DNA of 64,000 nucleotides from an uncultured Saprospiraceae bacterium (lineage in GTDB: Bacteria > Bacteroidota > Bacteroidia > Chitinophagales > Saprospiraceae). Positions 1 to 11,100 of this stretch are shown piece by piece (position 1 is the stretch's first letter; each line of letters starts with the position of its first letter). The DNA lies in assembly GCA_938015415.1 (NCBI GenBank), contig CALLPK010000066.1:1-64000 (forward strand), written 5' to 3'. A program made the translations under genes and the position numbers. Under the pieces are notes generated by a model. That model did not search any database and was not told the origin of the DNA. It saw nothing but the letters and a program-made list of their open reading frames with translations.

Positions 1-1
1 T

Positions 2-718
2 GCAAATCAACTAGCTGCGGGCGATACGCGTAGTGCAGATGGTGCGTTAGTCTTCCAGTTGGATGACGCAGATTTAACGGCAGGACAGGAATACGAAGTA
101 GCCTTCAAAGCGCGTGATTTTGCCGCTGTACAAGGTTACCAGTATACGCTGAATTTTGCTGGCTTAGAACTGGTAGATGTAGAAGCAGGTGCTTTACGCG
201 GATTGACTGCGGACAACTTCGGAATGACGAATCTGGATAGAGGAATCTTAACGACGAGTTGGAATGCAGAGAATAGCTTAACGGTAGCGGACGACGAAGT
301 ACTGTTTACGTTGATCGTAAAAGCGACGGAAGCGGTTAAGTTGAGCAAAGCGTTGCGCGTAAGCTCTGATCTAACGATTGCGGAAGGATACAGTGAAACA
401 AGCGATAAACTAGCGGTAAGTCTACGTTTCGGCGAAGAAAGAACGATCAGTACGGAAGCATTTACGTTGTATCAGAACCGTCCGAATCCATTTGGCGCGG
501 AGACGACGATTGGTTTTAATTTACCAGCCGCGATGGATGCGACCTTGAAGATCTACGATGTATCAGGTCGAGTACTGAAGCAGGTAACGCGTAACTACGC
601 AGCAGGTTATAACGAAGAGTTGATTGAACGTAACGAACTGAGTGCTACAGGAGTTCTGTATTACCAGTTAGAAACAGCTACTGAAACGGCGACTAAGAAG
701 ATGATCTTGGTTAAGTAA
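2..718 (+). CDS. C-terminal part of a T9SS-exported protein (cohesin-like domain plus type A sorting domain)
   Basis: The reading frame is open from the first base of the window, so the 5' part of the gene lies upstream; an internal ATG at 59 is unlikely to be the start. The first residues (NQLAAGDTRS) match the junction before the cohesin-like domain in the protein at 5117-11464. A beta-rich cohesin-like segment follows (about 20-140, with GYQYTLNF and TTSWNAENSL), then a T9SS type A sorting domain that opens with LYQNRPNPF and ends MILVK. By family knowledge the sorting domain directs export across the outer membrane and surface attachment by the T9SS. The missing N-terminal part, which would define the function, cannot be seen. 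It is the first of three adjacent genes with this same tail. Confidence 0.85.
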   Translation, partial: ANQLAAGDTRSADGALVFQLDDADLTAGQEYEVAFKARDFAAVQGYQYTLNFAGLELVDVEAGALRGLTADNFGMTNLDRGILTTSWNAENSLTVADDEVLFTLIVKATEAVKLSKALRVSSDLTIAEGYSETSDKLAVSLRFGEERTISTEAFTLYQNRPNPFGAETTIGFNLPAAMDATLKIYDVSGRVLKQVTRNYAAGYNEELIERNELSATGVLYYQLETATETATKKMILVK

Positions 719-770
719 TATCCGATAAAATGATCTTTTTTCAGACAGGTCATTAGAATAGAATAATCAG

Positions 771-806
771 GTGGCTATCTCGTATCAACGGGGTAGCCAC
801 TTTTTT
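771..806 (+). terminator. Intrinsic terminator after the first T9SS gene
   Basis: GTGGCTA at 771-777 pairs with TAGCCAC at 794-800 and is followed by six T. It lies about 50 bases after the stop codon at 716-718. Confidence 0.8.
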
Positions 807-1167
807 GATATTATTAAACAACTTCTCTAAAGCTTAAACTCAACCAATGGAATCTAGATAAACTTTTAGTAAAATGATGACTTTTATATTTTTCTTCGTC
901 TTAAATTTAGAAATTAGGTTATTGAAAATAAAAATATACTCAATATTTATATATTCTTGTATTTTTTTATAACTTTACCTCTTTAACACATCTCACCTTT
1001 TCCCACAAGCTGTAATTTAATTCTCTGGTAATTGAGTAAAACTAGTATACTGTATACTATGTGCTAATCACTTAAATGTGCTACAACTAGGTAGGGCCTT
1101 TGAGATTATTTTAAAAATATACTTTGAACAGCTTCTTTTATATCAAACTTACAAATTCACTCGTATC
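807..1167. other. AT-rich intergenic region and leader of the next T9SS gene
   Basis: No convincing gene is visible. A frame open from a TTG at 1078 runs into the downstream gene but precedes its clear signal peptide, so it is treated as leader. TAACTTTA at 968-975 resembles the Bacteroidota -7 element, but no TTG box sits at the expected distance. Confidence 0.5.
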
Positions 1168-4100
1168 ATGAAAAAAAATTACACATACAGGCTGGTGAAA
1201 AATCGGATGTTTTCTATTTTTTGTCTGCTCTTTTCTTTTACTGTATTTATCCACGCACAGACAGGTCCGCCCATTTCCATTTCCTGTGTACCCGGTGATT
1301 TTCCAATAACTTGCGAAACAGATGTCATTGTAGATGTTAATCGCACCTTTGTTTTTTCTCCAAATTGCAATGTATCAGACGGAGCGGTGACGGTAACCGG
1401 ACCCGTCATAAATGGTACTGTAGGATGTACCGGAACAACCTATACGTATACCTACTCAGTAACGAATGACTGCGGTGAGAGTGCCTCCTGTAACGAGGTT
1501 TTTAGAATCGCAAATCAAGTAGGTCCATCAATTATCAGTTGTCCGCCAAATCAGATCGCTTCTTGTAGTTTTAATGTTTTTCCCCAGCCTCACTTAGTAG
1601 AAGTCGAGACCCCTTGCGGACTGGCATCTGATATTGAAGTAGTAGGTCCTCAGGTTTTTGGTCCGGCAGAATGTAGCGGAACACAATATATTTACACGTA
1701 CATTGCTCGTGACCAGTGCGGACGCACCGCGCAATGTCAACAGGTTTATACCTTATCAAATGAAGGTTCAGAATTTGTCTGTCCTCCGGCAATTTGTGTT
1801 TTAGATTGTCCAGCAGATGGAGACTTGATCGCAGAAAAATTTGACGTTTTTGCTACCCAAGCTACGATTCTCAATCCTTGCGGGAATGAATCTACCGTGA
1901 CCAATAATTTCAGCCCCAATAATTTTATCAATGCTAACTGCGGTAGTGGTTCCATTGCCTATGAAAATGCGACTCAATATCAGATTGTCACTTTTACTGC
2001 AGAAGATGCTTGTTTTGGATTTACGAATTGTACGGCGCTTGTAGTAGTGGTGGATAATGAGCCACCAGCGGTAACTGGAGCCCCGCAGTTGGGAATCGCG
2101 GAGTGTGGTGATCGTTCTCAAACGGAATATGATTTCTGGGTGCAACAAAATCTGAATAGTATGTCCGCCACTGATGCTTGTAGTAATGTGACTTGGTCTT
2201 ATACCCCAAACACACCAACCGAAGTATGTGGTCTTAACGGCTACGCAATTACAGAAGTGTTTTTTACTGCTTCAGATGATTGTGGCAATACTACGACACT
2301 GGAAGCACATTTTAAATTGAAAAATAATTTTCCACCAGAATTTGTGGACTTTGTGCCAAGCATCGAAATTAATTGCGGGGAGAATGCCGACTTTATTGAA
2401 CCAACTATTCAGAATGCTTGCGGGAATACCACGGTAACTTTTGTAGATAGTACCTTGCCTGGTAACTGTGGTGGTGAATCAATTTTGGTAAGAACCTATA
2501 CGGTGACGGATGGTTGTGGAGCTGCCAATACAGCTTCTCAAACAATAAATATAATTGATAATGTATCTCCTGTGTTTGATGAAGTGCCAGCTCCCGTGAC
2601 CGTAGGGTGTGGTGAGCCAGTAAATTTCGTTGAACCAACAGCTACCGACGAATGTAGTGGACTGGTAACGATCACCTTTGAAGAATATACGGTTGGCAAC
2701 GCTAGTTGTGCTAACGGTCAACAAATCAACAGAGATTGGACGGCTACGGATGCCTGTGGAAATCAGGCTACCATAACCACCATTCTCATACAAGAAGGAG
2801 ACAATACTCCTCCAGTATTTACTAATATTCCTAATCCTGTAAGTTATTCTTGTGGTGAAACAATTGAATTCGAAGAACCGACGGCTACGGATGATTGTAG
2901 TGGACCAGTGACGATTACTTTTGTTGAATATTTGGTTGGGAATGATTGTGCCAACGGTCAGCAAACTAACAGAGATTGGACGGCTACGGATGCTTGTGGA
3001 AATCAGTCTACCGTGACCACTTCCGTCATTTTGGAAGGAGATACCCAACCACCGGTCTTTACTTTTGTACCAGAAACGCCAGATGTAGGCTGTAATAATA
3101 TTCCTGAATTTGAAATTCCTATAGCAGTGGATGACTGCGGGAATGTAACGATTACTTTCGTAGAATATCAATCTCCTCCAGACGGAGTAATTTGCGAAGA
3201 TGGAATTTCTGCCAAACGAGACTGGACTGCCACGGATGATTGTGGGAATGCGACCACCGTTACGACCTCTATCTGGATCAACGAATATGAAACCAATATT
3301 ACTACTGCCACCGTATCGGGAATGATTACCAATTCTGCCGACGAAATGATTGACGAGGTATACGTAATGGCGGAAGGAAGTGCAACTGCTGGAATGATGG
3401 CAGAAATGACGACTGATGAAGTGGGGGAGTATAGCTTCGATCTTCAATTGGGACAAAATTATACGATTACGCCTGCGAGAAATACGGATGTAATGAATGG
3501 AATTTCTACGATGGATTTAATTCTACTTGGACAGCATTTATTGGAAGTACAATCCCTGGATGATCCATATAAGATCATTGCCGCTGATATCAATAATTCC
3601 GGGACAGTTAGTTCTTTAGATATGATTGCATTGCGTCGGTTAATTTTAAGAATTGATGACAACTTAGATAATAATACTTCCTGGCGTTTTATTGAGGCTA
3701 ATTATATTTTTAGTAATCCTGCTAATCCATTTTTGACTACTTTTCCTGAAGTCGTAAATATCAACGGACTCAATGGAGAAATGCAACAGGATTTCATTGG
3801 AATCAAAATAGGAGACCTGAATGGATCTGCCATCCCGAACGCCTTAGTTGGTGGCGATACCCGTACCGAAAGATTCACTCAGCATTTAGTGGCTACGGAT
3901 GCTCGAATAGAAAAAGGAGAGACTAAAATTATAGCCGTAAAAGCTAAAGATTTTACCGCCTTATTAGGATACCAGATGACCTTGGAATTTGATCCGGCAA
4001 AAATGGAAATCGTAGAGATTGTCCCGGAGGCACTGCGTGGACTAAGCGAAGAGAATTTCGGTACCCAAAATAAGGAAACAGGAATTATTACCACCAGTTG

Positions 4101-4563
4101 GAATACTGCTCACGGTCTTAGTCTCGAAGATGAAACGGTGCTTTTTAATATCGTGATAAGAGCTAAGGAGACCTTGATGTTAAGTAAAGTGTTACAATCA
4201 AGTTCAAATATAACTACTGCCGAAGCCTATAGCGAAATTCATGGATTAATGCAGGCAGAATTAATTTTTGAACAAGTAAAAGGTTCTGAAAAAGATCGTT
4301 TTAGTTTATTTCAAAATTACCCAAATCCGTTTGAAGTAAACACTAAGGTTGGATTTTATCTAGACAGATCCGGAGAGACTACCTTAACCGTTTACGATAT
4401 GGATGGTAAAATCCGTTACGTTGAAAATGGTAGTTACGAAAATGGGTACCATGAAATTACCCTTGGGGCCGCAGAACTGGGAGAAGCAGGTATGTTGTAC
4501 TATCAATTAAATACCACCGATCGAAAACCCCAAATCAAAAAAATGGTTTGGATTAAACTATAA
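1168..4563 (+). CDS. T9SS-exported repeat protein with dockerin-like, cohesin-like and sorting domains
   Basis: The 1131-residue protein starts at the ATG at 1168, directly before a signal peptide (MKKNYTYRLVK, then a hydrophobic stretch ending HAQ). Residues about 35-700 are Cys-containing HYR-like repeats with recurring DWTATDACGN motifs. A carboxypeptidase-regulatory-like fold follows (about 713-770), then a dockerin-like pair of helices (about 775-828) whose second loop, AADINNSGTVSSLD, has calcium-loop spacing. A cohesin-like domain (about 906-1030) and a T9SS type A sorting domain (from about 1045, FQNYPNPF) end it. No catalytic domain is visible, so a structural or adhesive surface role is inferred. 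The tail is shared with both neighbours. A strong terminator follows. Confidence 0.85.
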   Translation: MKKNYTYRLVKNRMFSIFCLLFSFTVFIHAQTGPPISISCVPGDFPITCETDVIVDVNRTFVFSPNCNVSDGAVTVTGPVINGTVGCTGTTYTYTYSVTNDCGESASCNEVFRIANQVGPSIISCPPNQIASCSFNVFPQPHLVEVETPCGLASDIEVVGPQVFGPAECSGTQYIYTYIARDQCGRTAQCQQVYTLSNEGSEFVCPPAICVLDCPADGDLIAEKFDVFATQATILNPCGNESTVTNNFSPNNFINANCGSGSIAYENATQYQIVTFTAEDACFGFTNCTALVVVVDNEPPAVTGAPQLGIAECGDRSQTEYDFWVQQNLNSMSATDACSNVTWSYTPNTPTEVCGLNGYAITEVFFTASDDCGNTTTLEAHFKLKNNFPPEFVDFVPSIEINCGENADFIEPTIQNACGNTTVTFVDSTLPGNCGGESILVRTYTVTDGCGAANTASQTINIIDNVSPVFDEVPAPVTVGCGEPVNFVEPTATDECSGLVTITFEEYTVGNASCANGQQINRDWTATDACGNQATITTILIQEGDNTPPVFTNIPNPVSYSCGETIEFEEPTATDDCSGPVTITFVEYLVGNDCANGQQTNRDWTATDACGNQSTVTTSVILEGDTQPPVFTFVPETPDVGCNNIPEFEIPIAVDDCGNVTITFVEYQSPPDGVICEDGISAKRDWTATDDCGNATTVTTSIWINEYETNITTATVSGMITNSADEMIDEVYVMAEGSATAGMMAEMTTDEVGEYSFDLQLGQNYTITPARNTDVMNGISTMDLILLGQHLLEVQSLDDPYKIIAADINNSGTVSSLDMIALRRLILRIDDNLDNNTSWRFIEANYIFSNPANPFLTTFPEVVNINGLNGEMQQDFIGIKIGDLNGSAIPNALVGGDTRTERFTQHLVATDARIEKGETKIIAVKAKDFTALLGYQMTLEFDPAKMEIVEIVPEALRGLSEENFGTQNKETGIITTSWNTAHGLSLEDETVLFNIVIRAKETLMLSKVLQSSSNITTAEAYSEIHGLMQAELIFEQVKGSEKDRFSLFQNYPNPFEVNTKVGFYLDRSGETTLTVYDMDGKIRYVENGSYENGYHEITLGAAELGEAGMLYYQLNTTDRKPQIKKMVWIKL

Positions 4564-4586
4564 TTAAAAGTTTAATTAAAATTTCG

Positions 4587-4620
4587 ACCCACCAAAATTC
4601 AGATTTTGGTGGGTTTTTTT
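4587..4620 (+). terminator. Intrinsic terminator
   Basis: A perfect 12-bp stem, ACCCACCAAAAT (4587-4598) with ATTTTGGTGGGT (4603-4614), and a run of T follow the stop codon at 4563. Confidence 0.9.
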
Positions 4621-5116
4621 ATTGAAAAAATTATGGAATTCGAAATCTTTGTTCTATCTTTGTAATAGAATAAATTTGTATAATAATTTTTTCTTATTGA
4701 TACTACAAAACCAAGTGAAAGACAACCAAATTAAAACCAAAAGTCTCTTCTGACCATTGATCATTCCGATCTAGGTTTAATTTCAAATCTTTCCAATTTT
4801 TTCCATGAATAATGGTAAACCTTAGGTGTTTACCCAGAAATTTATTTGTCCCAACTGCAAAAAAGATGATCTCGTAAAAGATGATTTTTTTGAAATTCAG
4901 TAATTTTTGCATACTAAATGAAAACGCTGTTTCCCGGAGTTTTCAAGGCTTTTTATGATTGGTTAGTAACTTAACAATTACTAACACTTTCTATGTGTTT
5001 AATTGTTTGCTAATCGGTAATGACCACTGATTAGCCTAAGCTGTCTATGTCCTTTTTCAAAAACTGGCTCAGAATACATTCTCTCATTTTTTTAATAACT
5101 CTAAAAAATTTTTATT
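4621..5116. other. Intergenic region with one promoter-like site
   Basis: TATCTTTG at 4655-4662 matches the Bacteroidota -7 consensus TAnnTTTG on the plus strand, but the bases 20 upstream are TTAT rather than TTTG. If used, it would give the next gene a leader of about 450 nt. A 69-codon minus-strand frame at 4703-4912 has no recognisable features and is not called. Confidence 0.4.
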
Positions 5117-8100
5117 ATGAAAAAACTACAACGATTCAATTGTCGCAAAAGCAATTGGATAAAACTAAGTCTACAATGGCCGATGGTGCTTTTGATGGTT
5201 TTGTTTTGTATCCCAATTTTGTTTGGACAACAAGCTTTGCAAGGCGAGAAGATTAGTTATTCCCACCCGGAATTGGCTACTACTTTTAGTTCCTACGAAG
5301 TACACGAATTGGAAATGACCGAACTGTCTAGTTTGACTTCTGGTGCCGACCAGGAGGCATTACTCTTTAACTTAGCTATTGGAAGCTTTAACTGGCAGTT
5401 GAACCTAGTAAGTAATCCTTTAATTGCGCCAGGTCTTCAAACTACGGTATTAACCGAAAATGGAGTAGAATACTGGGACATTAATAAAACGCACACGTAT
5501 AAAGGTTACGTGAATGGAGATCCGGATTCTAAAGTTCGAATGTCTATTTATGAAGATCGAATTATTGGAATGGTCAAAACCAATGAGGAAGAATATTTTA
5601 TCGAGCCATTAGCAACGCTTTTGTCAGACAATACAATCAGTCCAGATCGTTATGTACTCTACAATGTTAAAGACGTGGTGGCTGATCCTTCGATTAAATG
5701 TGGGAGTGTAGCGGCTCATTCCAACAATGGTCAACAACAACACCTGCATAGTGGCCAGTCTGGTAGTGGGTCAAGCGGATCTGTCTTGATGACTTGTATG
5801 GAAGTAGATTTTGCCCTGGCTGCAGCTTTTGATATGGTGGATAAGTTTGGCAATGTAGCAGACGTACAAACGCATATCCTGGATATTACCAATATGATGG
5901 AAGCTTTATACGACGATTTTATGCTTACTTACATTGTAACCGAAATCGTAATTCCAGCTACTCTCGCTGCGGATCCCTGGACCCGTAGTCCGCAGATGGA
6001 TGAATTACTGGATGAAACCGATCCTCCTTTTGATATGCTTCCTGGTTTTGAGCCATGGGCAGCTACTGGTTTTATCAACCCGCATGATATTGGACAATTA
6101 TGGGTAGCGCGTGATGTGATCAGTGATGTTACGGGCACTGGCCTTGCTGGTCGTGCGGGTGGAATTGGAGTAGTATGTACACCTCAACAATACAACGTTT
6201 GTGAAGATTATACTACTGACATGAACAGACTAAGGGTGCTAAGTGCTCATGAGAATGGACACCTATGGGATGGAGAGCATAGGCTATCAGATGATGGAAC
6301 AACTATCATGTCTCCTACTATTGTGGCAGCTGCTACTGATTGGTCAGCCGATAATATTACTCAAATGCAAGCCCACATAGATTCACGTACCTGCTTATCC
6401 GCTTGTGGATGCGATATCACGATCACTGGATCAGCTGCAATGCCAACTTCTTGTATTGGAGCAGATGACGGTACGATCACGATTACCGCAACCAGTGCTG
6501 ATCCAATTACTTACTCAATTGCTGGACCGGATGGCCCTGCACCAGTAGCAACCAACACCACCGGTATCTTTACTGGTTTAGCTCCCGGAAATTATTCTGC
6601 TCGAGCTGAACTTACTACGGGGCCGACCTGTACCGAAGTTGTTAATATTGAGGTTCTGGATGCGGCTTGTACCGTTTCTATTGATGGCGCAAACGCTACG
6701 GCTCCTTCCTGTCCAGGTACCGACGATGGTAGCCTGGTAGTTACTTCCAGTGCTTGTGGTGGGTCTATTAATTTTAGTACAGCAGGAAGTTTTACCGTTA
6801 CATTGACAACCCCTGGTGGAAATATTAGCAGAATTAATCGATCTCCGACCACCTTCAATGGTCTGGCACCAGGTTCTTATGCATTAAGATTAGAAAACGA
6901 TGCGGATGCTACCTGTTTTGTGACCAGTGTAGTAGTCATACCAGAGGCTGCTTGTGATATTTCCATTGACGGTGTTACGGCCATGGGTGAATCTTGTATA
7001 AACGCCGCAGATGGTAGTATTACCGCGGTTGCTTCTCACTGTGGGACTTTCAACTATAGGCTTACGGGCCCCGACGGACCAGCAGTGGTAGGAACTAACA
7101 CCACTGGTATGTTTACGGGACTGGATGTGGGTGTGTACGTAATTACGGCCACGAGCGATGCAGATGCAAATTGTTCGACTATGGTTTCTGCCGAAATTAT
7201 GCCTGGTAACGACCTCGTAGTGGATTGCTCTAATATTCAAAATCAAGATTTGGCTTGTGTCGAAGATCTTCCTGCTGCAAATACTTCTTTAGTAACCGTA
7301 TTAGAATCCTGCGGAGTTGCAACGGTAACTTCGGGAGATATACAAAATACAGGCACCGGATGTCCTGGATCTCCAATTCTTATTAATAGAACCTATGTCA
7401 TATCCGATGGTGTTAACACCGACGAGGAATGCAGTCAACTTTTCACTATTGAAAGTACAAATGGACCGACGATTACCTTTTGTCCAGTAAATATTACGGT
7501 TAATTGTGGAGCTGATATCTCTTTAACGGCATTAGGTACAGCAACAGCTACTCAGGAATGTGATCTTGTAGGAGGCAATATCGTGGTTATAGGAAGTCAG
7601 GATACAACTACACCGGGAGCCTGTCCGCAAGAGTCTTCTGTCAGAAGGGTTTTTACCGCAACTGATGTCTGTGGTCGTACCTCGACCTGTGAGCAGATTA
7701 TTATTATTCAGGATGGTGCACCACCGGTGCTGACCATTCCTGCGAATACGACAGCAGAATGCGACGATGATTATACGCCTACTGCTGCCGGAGCGGGAAT
7801 AGCTACGGCTACGGATAACTGTGGAGGACTCGTCAATATCACCTCTGCGGATGTAATTGTTCCTGGTGGTACCTGTCCTCAGATTTTTATGATTCAGAGA
7901 ACTTGGACAGCTACGGACGAATGTGGATTATCTACGCAGGACGTACAGATGATCAGTATTACTGATTCGGATGCGCCAGTGATTACCTGCCCACTTAACG
8001 CAACGATTTCCTGCGAAGAAGACCGTACTCCTGGTGCGCTTGGTTTCGCCACGGCGACGGATAATTGTGATGCTGATGTAGCAATCACTTTTGCCGACAA

Positions 8101-11100
8101 CTTTGTAGCGGGTGCTTGCCCACAGGCTGGTATCCTGACCAGAACCTGGACGGCTACGGACGACTGTGGATTGACGATGACTTGTGATCAAATCATTACA
8201 ATTACTGATATTGTAGATCCGATTATTCTTACTTGTCCTTCTAATATGAACATAGAATGTGATCAGCCAACGTCTCCGGATTTCACGGGACGACCAGTAG
8301 CAGTAGATAATTGTGATTTAGAGGTGGCTTCTTCTTTTTTTGATGTTATGACCCCTGGCGTTTGCGCTCAGGAAATGACCATCACTCGTACCTGGACTGT
8401 AAGGGATGATTGTGGAAATACTGCAGCTTGTGTTCAGATCTTAAATATTACGGACGAAACTGCTCCGATCATTACTTGTCCTGAAAGTACCATTGTAGAA
8501 TGTGATCAGGATACGACTCCTTTTACCGGTGTAACGGGTGTTGCTACTGCAGTCGACAACTGTGATCCGACACCAATTATTACTACGCTTCCCGACTTCA
8601 TCATCCCCGGAGATTGTGTTAACGAATTTACCATTGAGCGTACCTGGGTAGCGACCGATGATTGTGGAAACAGTACTAGTTGTACGCAGACTATTTTTGT
8701 TCAGGATACTACGGATCCAGTCATTACCTGTCCGGCAGATGTAACCATCGAGTGTGATGTAGATCGTTCCCCTGCTACCAATGGTACCGCTACGGCTACT
8801 GATAATTGTACTGCGGACGGAGATATTATCATCGAATTTAATGATGTAATTATTCCTGGTCCTTGTGCTAATACTTTCACCATCGAAAGAACCTGGACCG
8901 CTACGGACGAATGTGAATTATTTTCTACTTGTTTACAAATAATTAACGTAGAAGATACGACGCCTCCGGTCGCTCCGGCACCACCAGCAGATATTACCGT
9001 ACAGTGTCCGCAGGATATTCCAGTGCCCATTGAACTAACGGCGATTGACAATTGTGCGGGTCCAATTACGGTGTTACCAACCAGTCGAATTACCAACCGG
9101 GAGTGCGCAACGCGTTTCACCTTTACTTACACCTGGACTTTCGATGATGGTTGCGGAAATGTCACGGCTATATCTCAGGTAATTACCGTAATAGATACCG
9201 AACCATTAGTACTTAACAGTTCGCCACCAGATCAGGTAGTAGACTGCCAGGTTAATGTGATTCCTCAGGAGCACTTGGTGGATGCCATGTCTCCGTGTGA
9301 AAATCCACTGACCATTACTTCTTCTATTTCAGACCCAATTGGTCCTTTAGGATGTAATGGAACCCGTTATATCATTACTTACACGATCTCGGATGATTGT
9401 GGACGGGTAATTACAACTACTCAAACTTATACCATTCAAAATGAAGGACCAGAAATCCTTTGTGGTAACGAAGTATGCTACTTACCATGTACTGTAAGCG
9501 GAACAGAACTAATGGCGACGTTTAACGAGTTTGCAGAAAGAGCGGTAGTCGTGGATGCTTGTGAAGAATCAGTCTTTACCGTAACGAATAACTTTAATCC
9601 TAATTCTTTAGGAGATTGTGGCAGCGTACTGGTAGTTACCTTCACGGCAACGGATGCTTGCGGAAGAACGGGCACCTGTACCGCTCCGGTGGTAGTAGTG
9701 GATGATGAAGCACCGACGGTAAGCGGATCTGTACCTACGGCGATTAGAAATTGTAGTGATATCAATGGATTACAGTATATCAGCTGGATTAATTCTACTA
9801 TTGCGGATCTGAACGCAACCGATAATTGTGGAGCAGTTAGCGCAAGTTACCAGCCGTTAATGCCGAATACCACTTTTGAGGAAGGGTTCCCATTCGCGAG
9901 AACCAATGTTACTTTTACTTTCTCTGATGAGTGCGGTAACGACCTTGAAGTACCTGGTGTCTATAACCTGAGAAGTACCGCGCCAGCTTTCGTGGGTGAG
10001 TTGGAAGATCAAATGATTACCTGTCCTGCTACTCCCGCGTTTGATACGCCTGTATTCGTGAATGGATGTAGTGGTGGTACGTTAACCTTCGTTGACGATA
10101 GTAGTGGTGGTTCTTGTCCAGGTGGCTATACCGTAACTCGTACCTGGACCGTAACCGACGATACGGGAGCTGGATCAACCATTCAGCAAACCATTTTTGT
10201 AATGGGTAGTAATACCCAAATGTCAACGGTAGCCGGTTTGATCATTACTGAAATGGACGAACCCGTAGAAGATGTAGCAGTATCACTAAATTATAGTGGA
10301 ACCAGTTTCGCGCAGGAAGAAATGACTGCCGAAGACGGACTGTATAATTTTGCTACTCCGACTAATAACGATTACGAAATTCAGCCAAACCGTAATAACG
10401 ATCCATTAAACGGAGTGACTACGTATGATCTGATTTTGTTAGGACAACATCTTCTGGATATTCAATCCTTGAATTCTCCTTACCAGATGATTGCGGCAGA
10501 TGTTAATAAGTCTGGAACTATTTCATCGCTGGATATGATTGCTTTACGCCGGTTAATTTTACTGATTGACGAAGAATTTAACAACAATACTTCGTGGAGA
10601 TTTGTGGATGCAGCTTATGAATTTACTGATACCTCAAATCCATTTGCACAAACATTCCCTGAAACCGCTACCGTCAATGATCTGGTCAATGAAATGGCTT
10701 CTGATTTTATTGCGGTTAAGGTTGGTGATTTGAATAATTCGGCACAACCGAATCAGTTGGCAAGCGGCGATACGCGTTCCAAAGATGCAGACCTGATATT
10801 CCAGTTGGAAGACCAATTAGTGGATGCGGGAGAAACCTTTAGTGTATCCTTCAACGCAACTGACTTTGACGAAATTCTGGGGTATCAATTTACCTTGAAG
10901 TACAATGCTGATCAAGTGAACTTTGAGGATATGGAACCCTATGAGTTACGCTCGCTGAATGCTGATAATTTTGGAGTCAGAGTCGACGAAGGAATCATCA
11001 CGACGAGCTGGAACCGGGAGACACCACTTAGTTTGACCAAAGGATCAACGGCCTTTACTTTAACCTTTACTGCCAAGGAGCCAGTGAGAATTAGTGAAGT

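Noticed and set aside
2479-3456. A 325-codon open frame on the minus strand
   Set aside because: It is the shadow of the HYR-like repeats of the plus-strand gene at 1168-4563; its translation is low in complexity and lacks any domain.
4703-4912. A 69-codon minus-strand frame between the T9SS genes
   Set aside because: No family, no promoter, and an AT-rich composition explains the hydrophobic translation.
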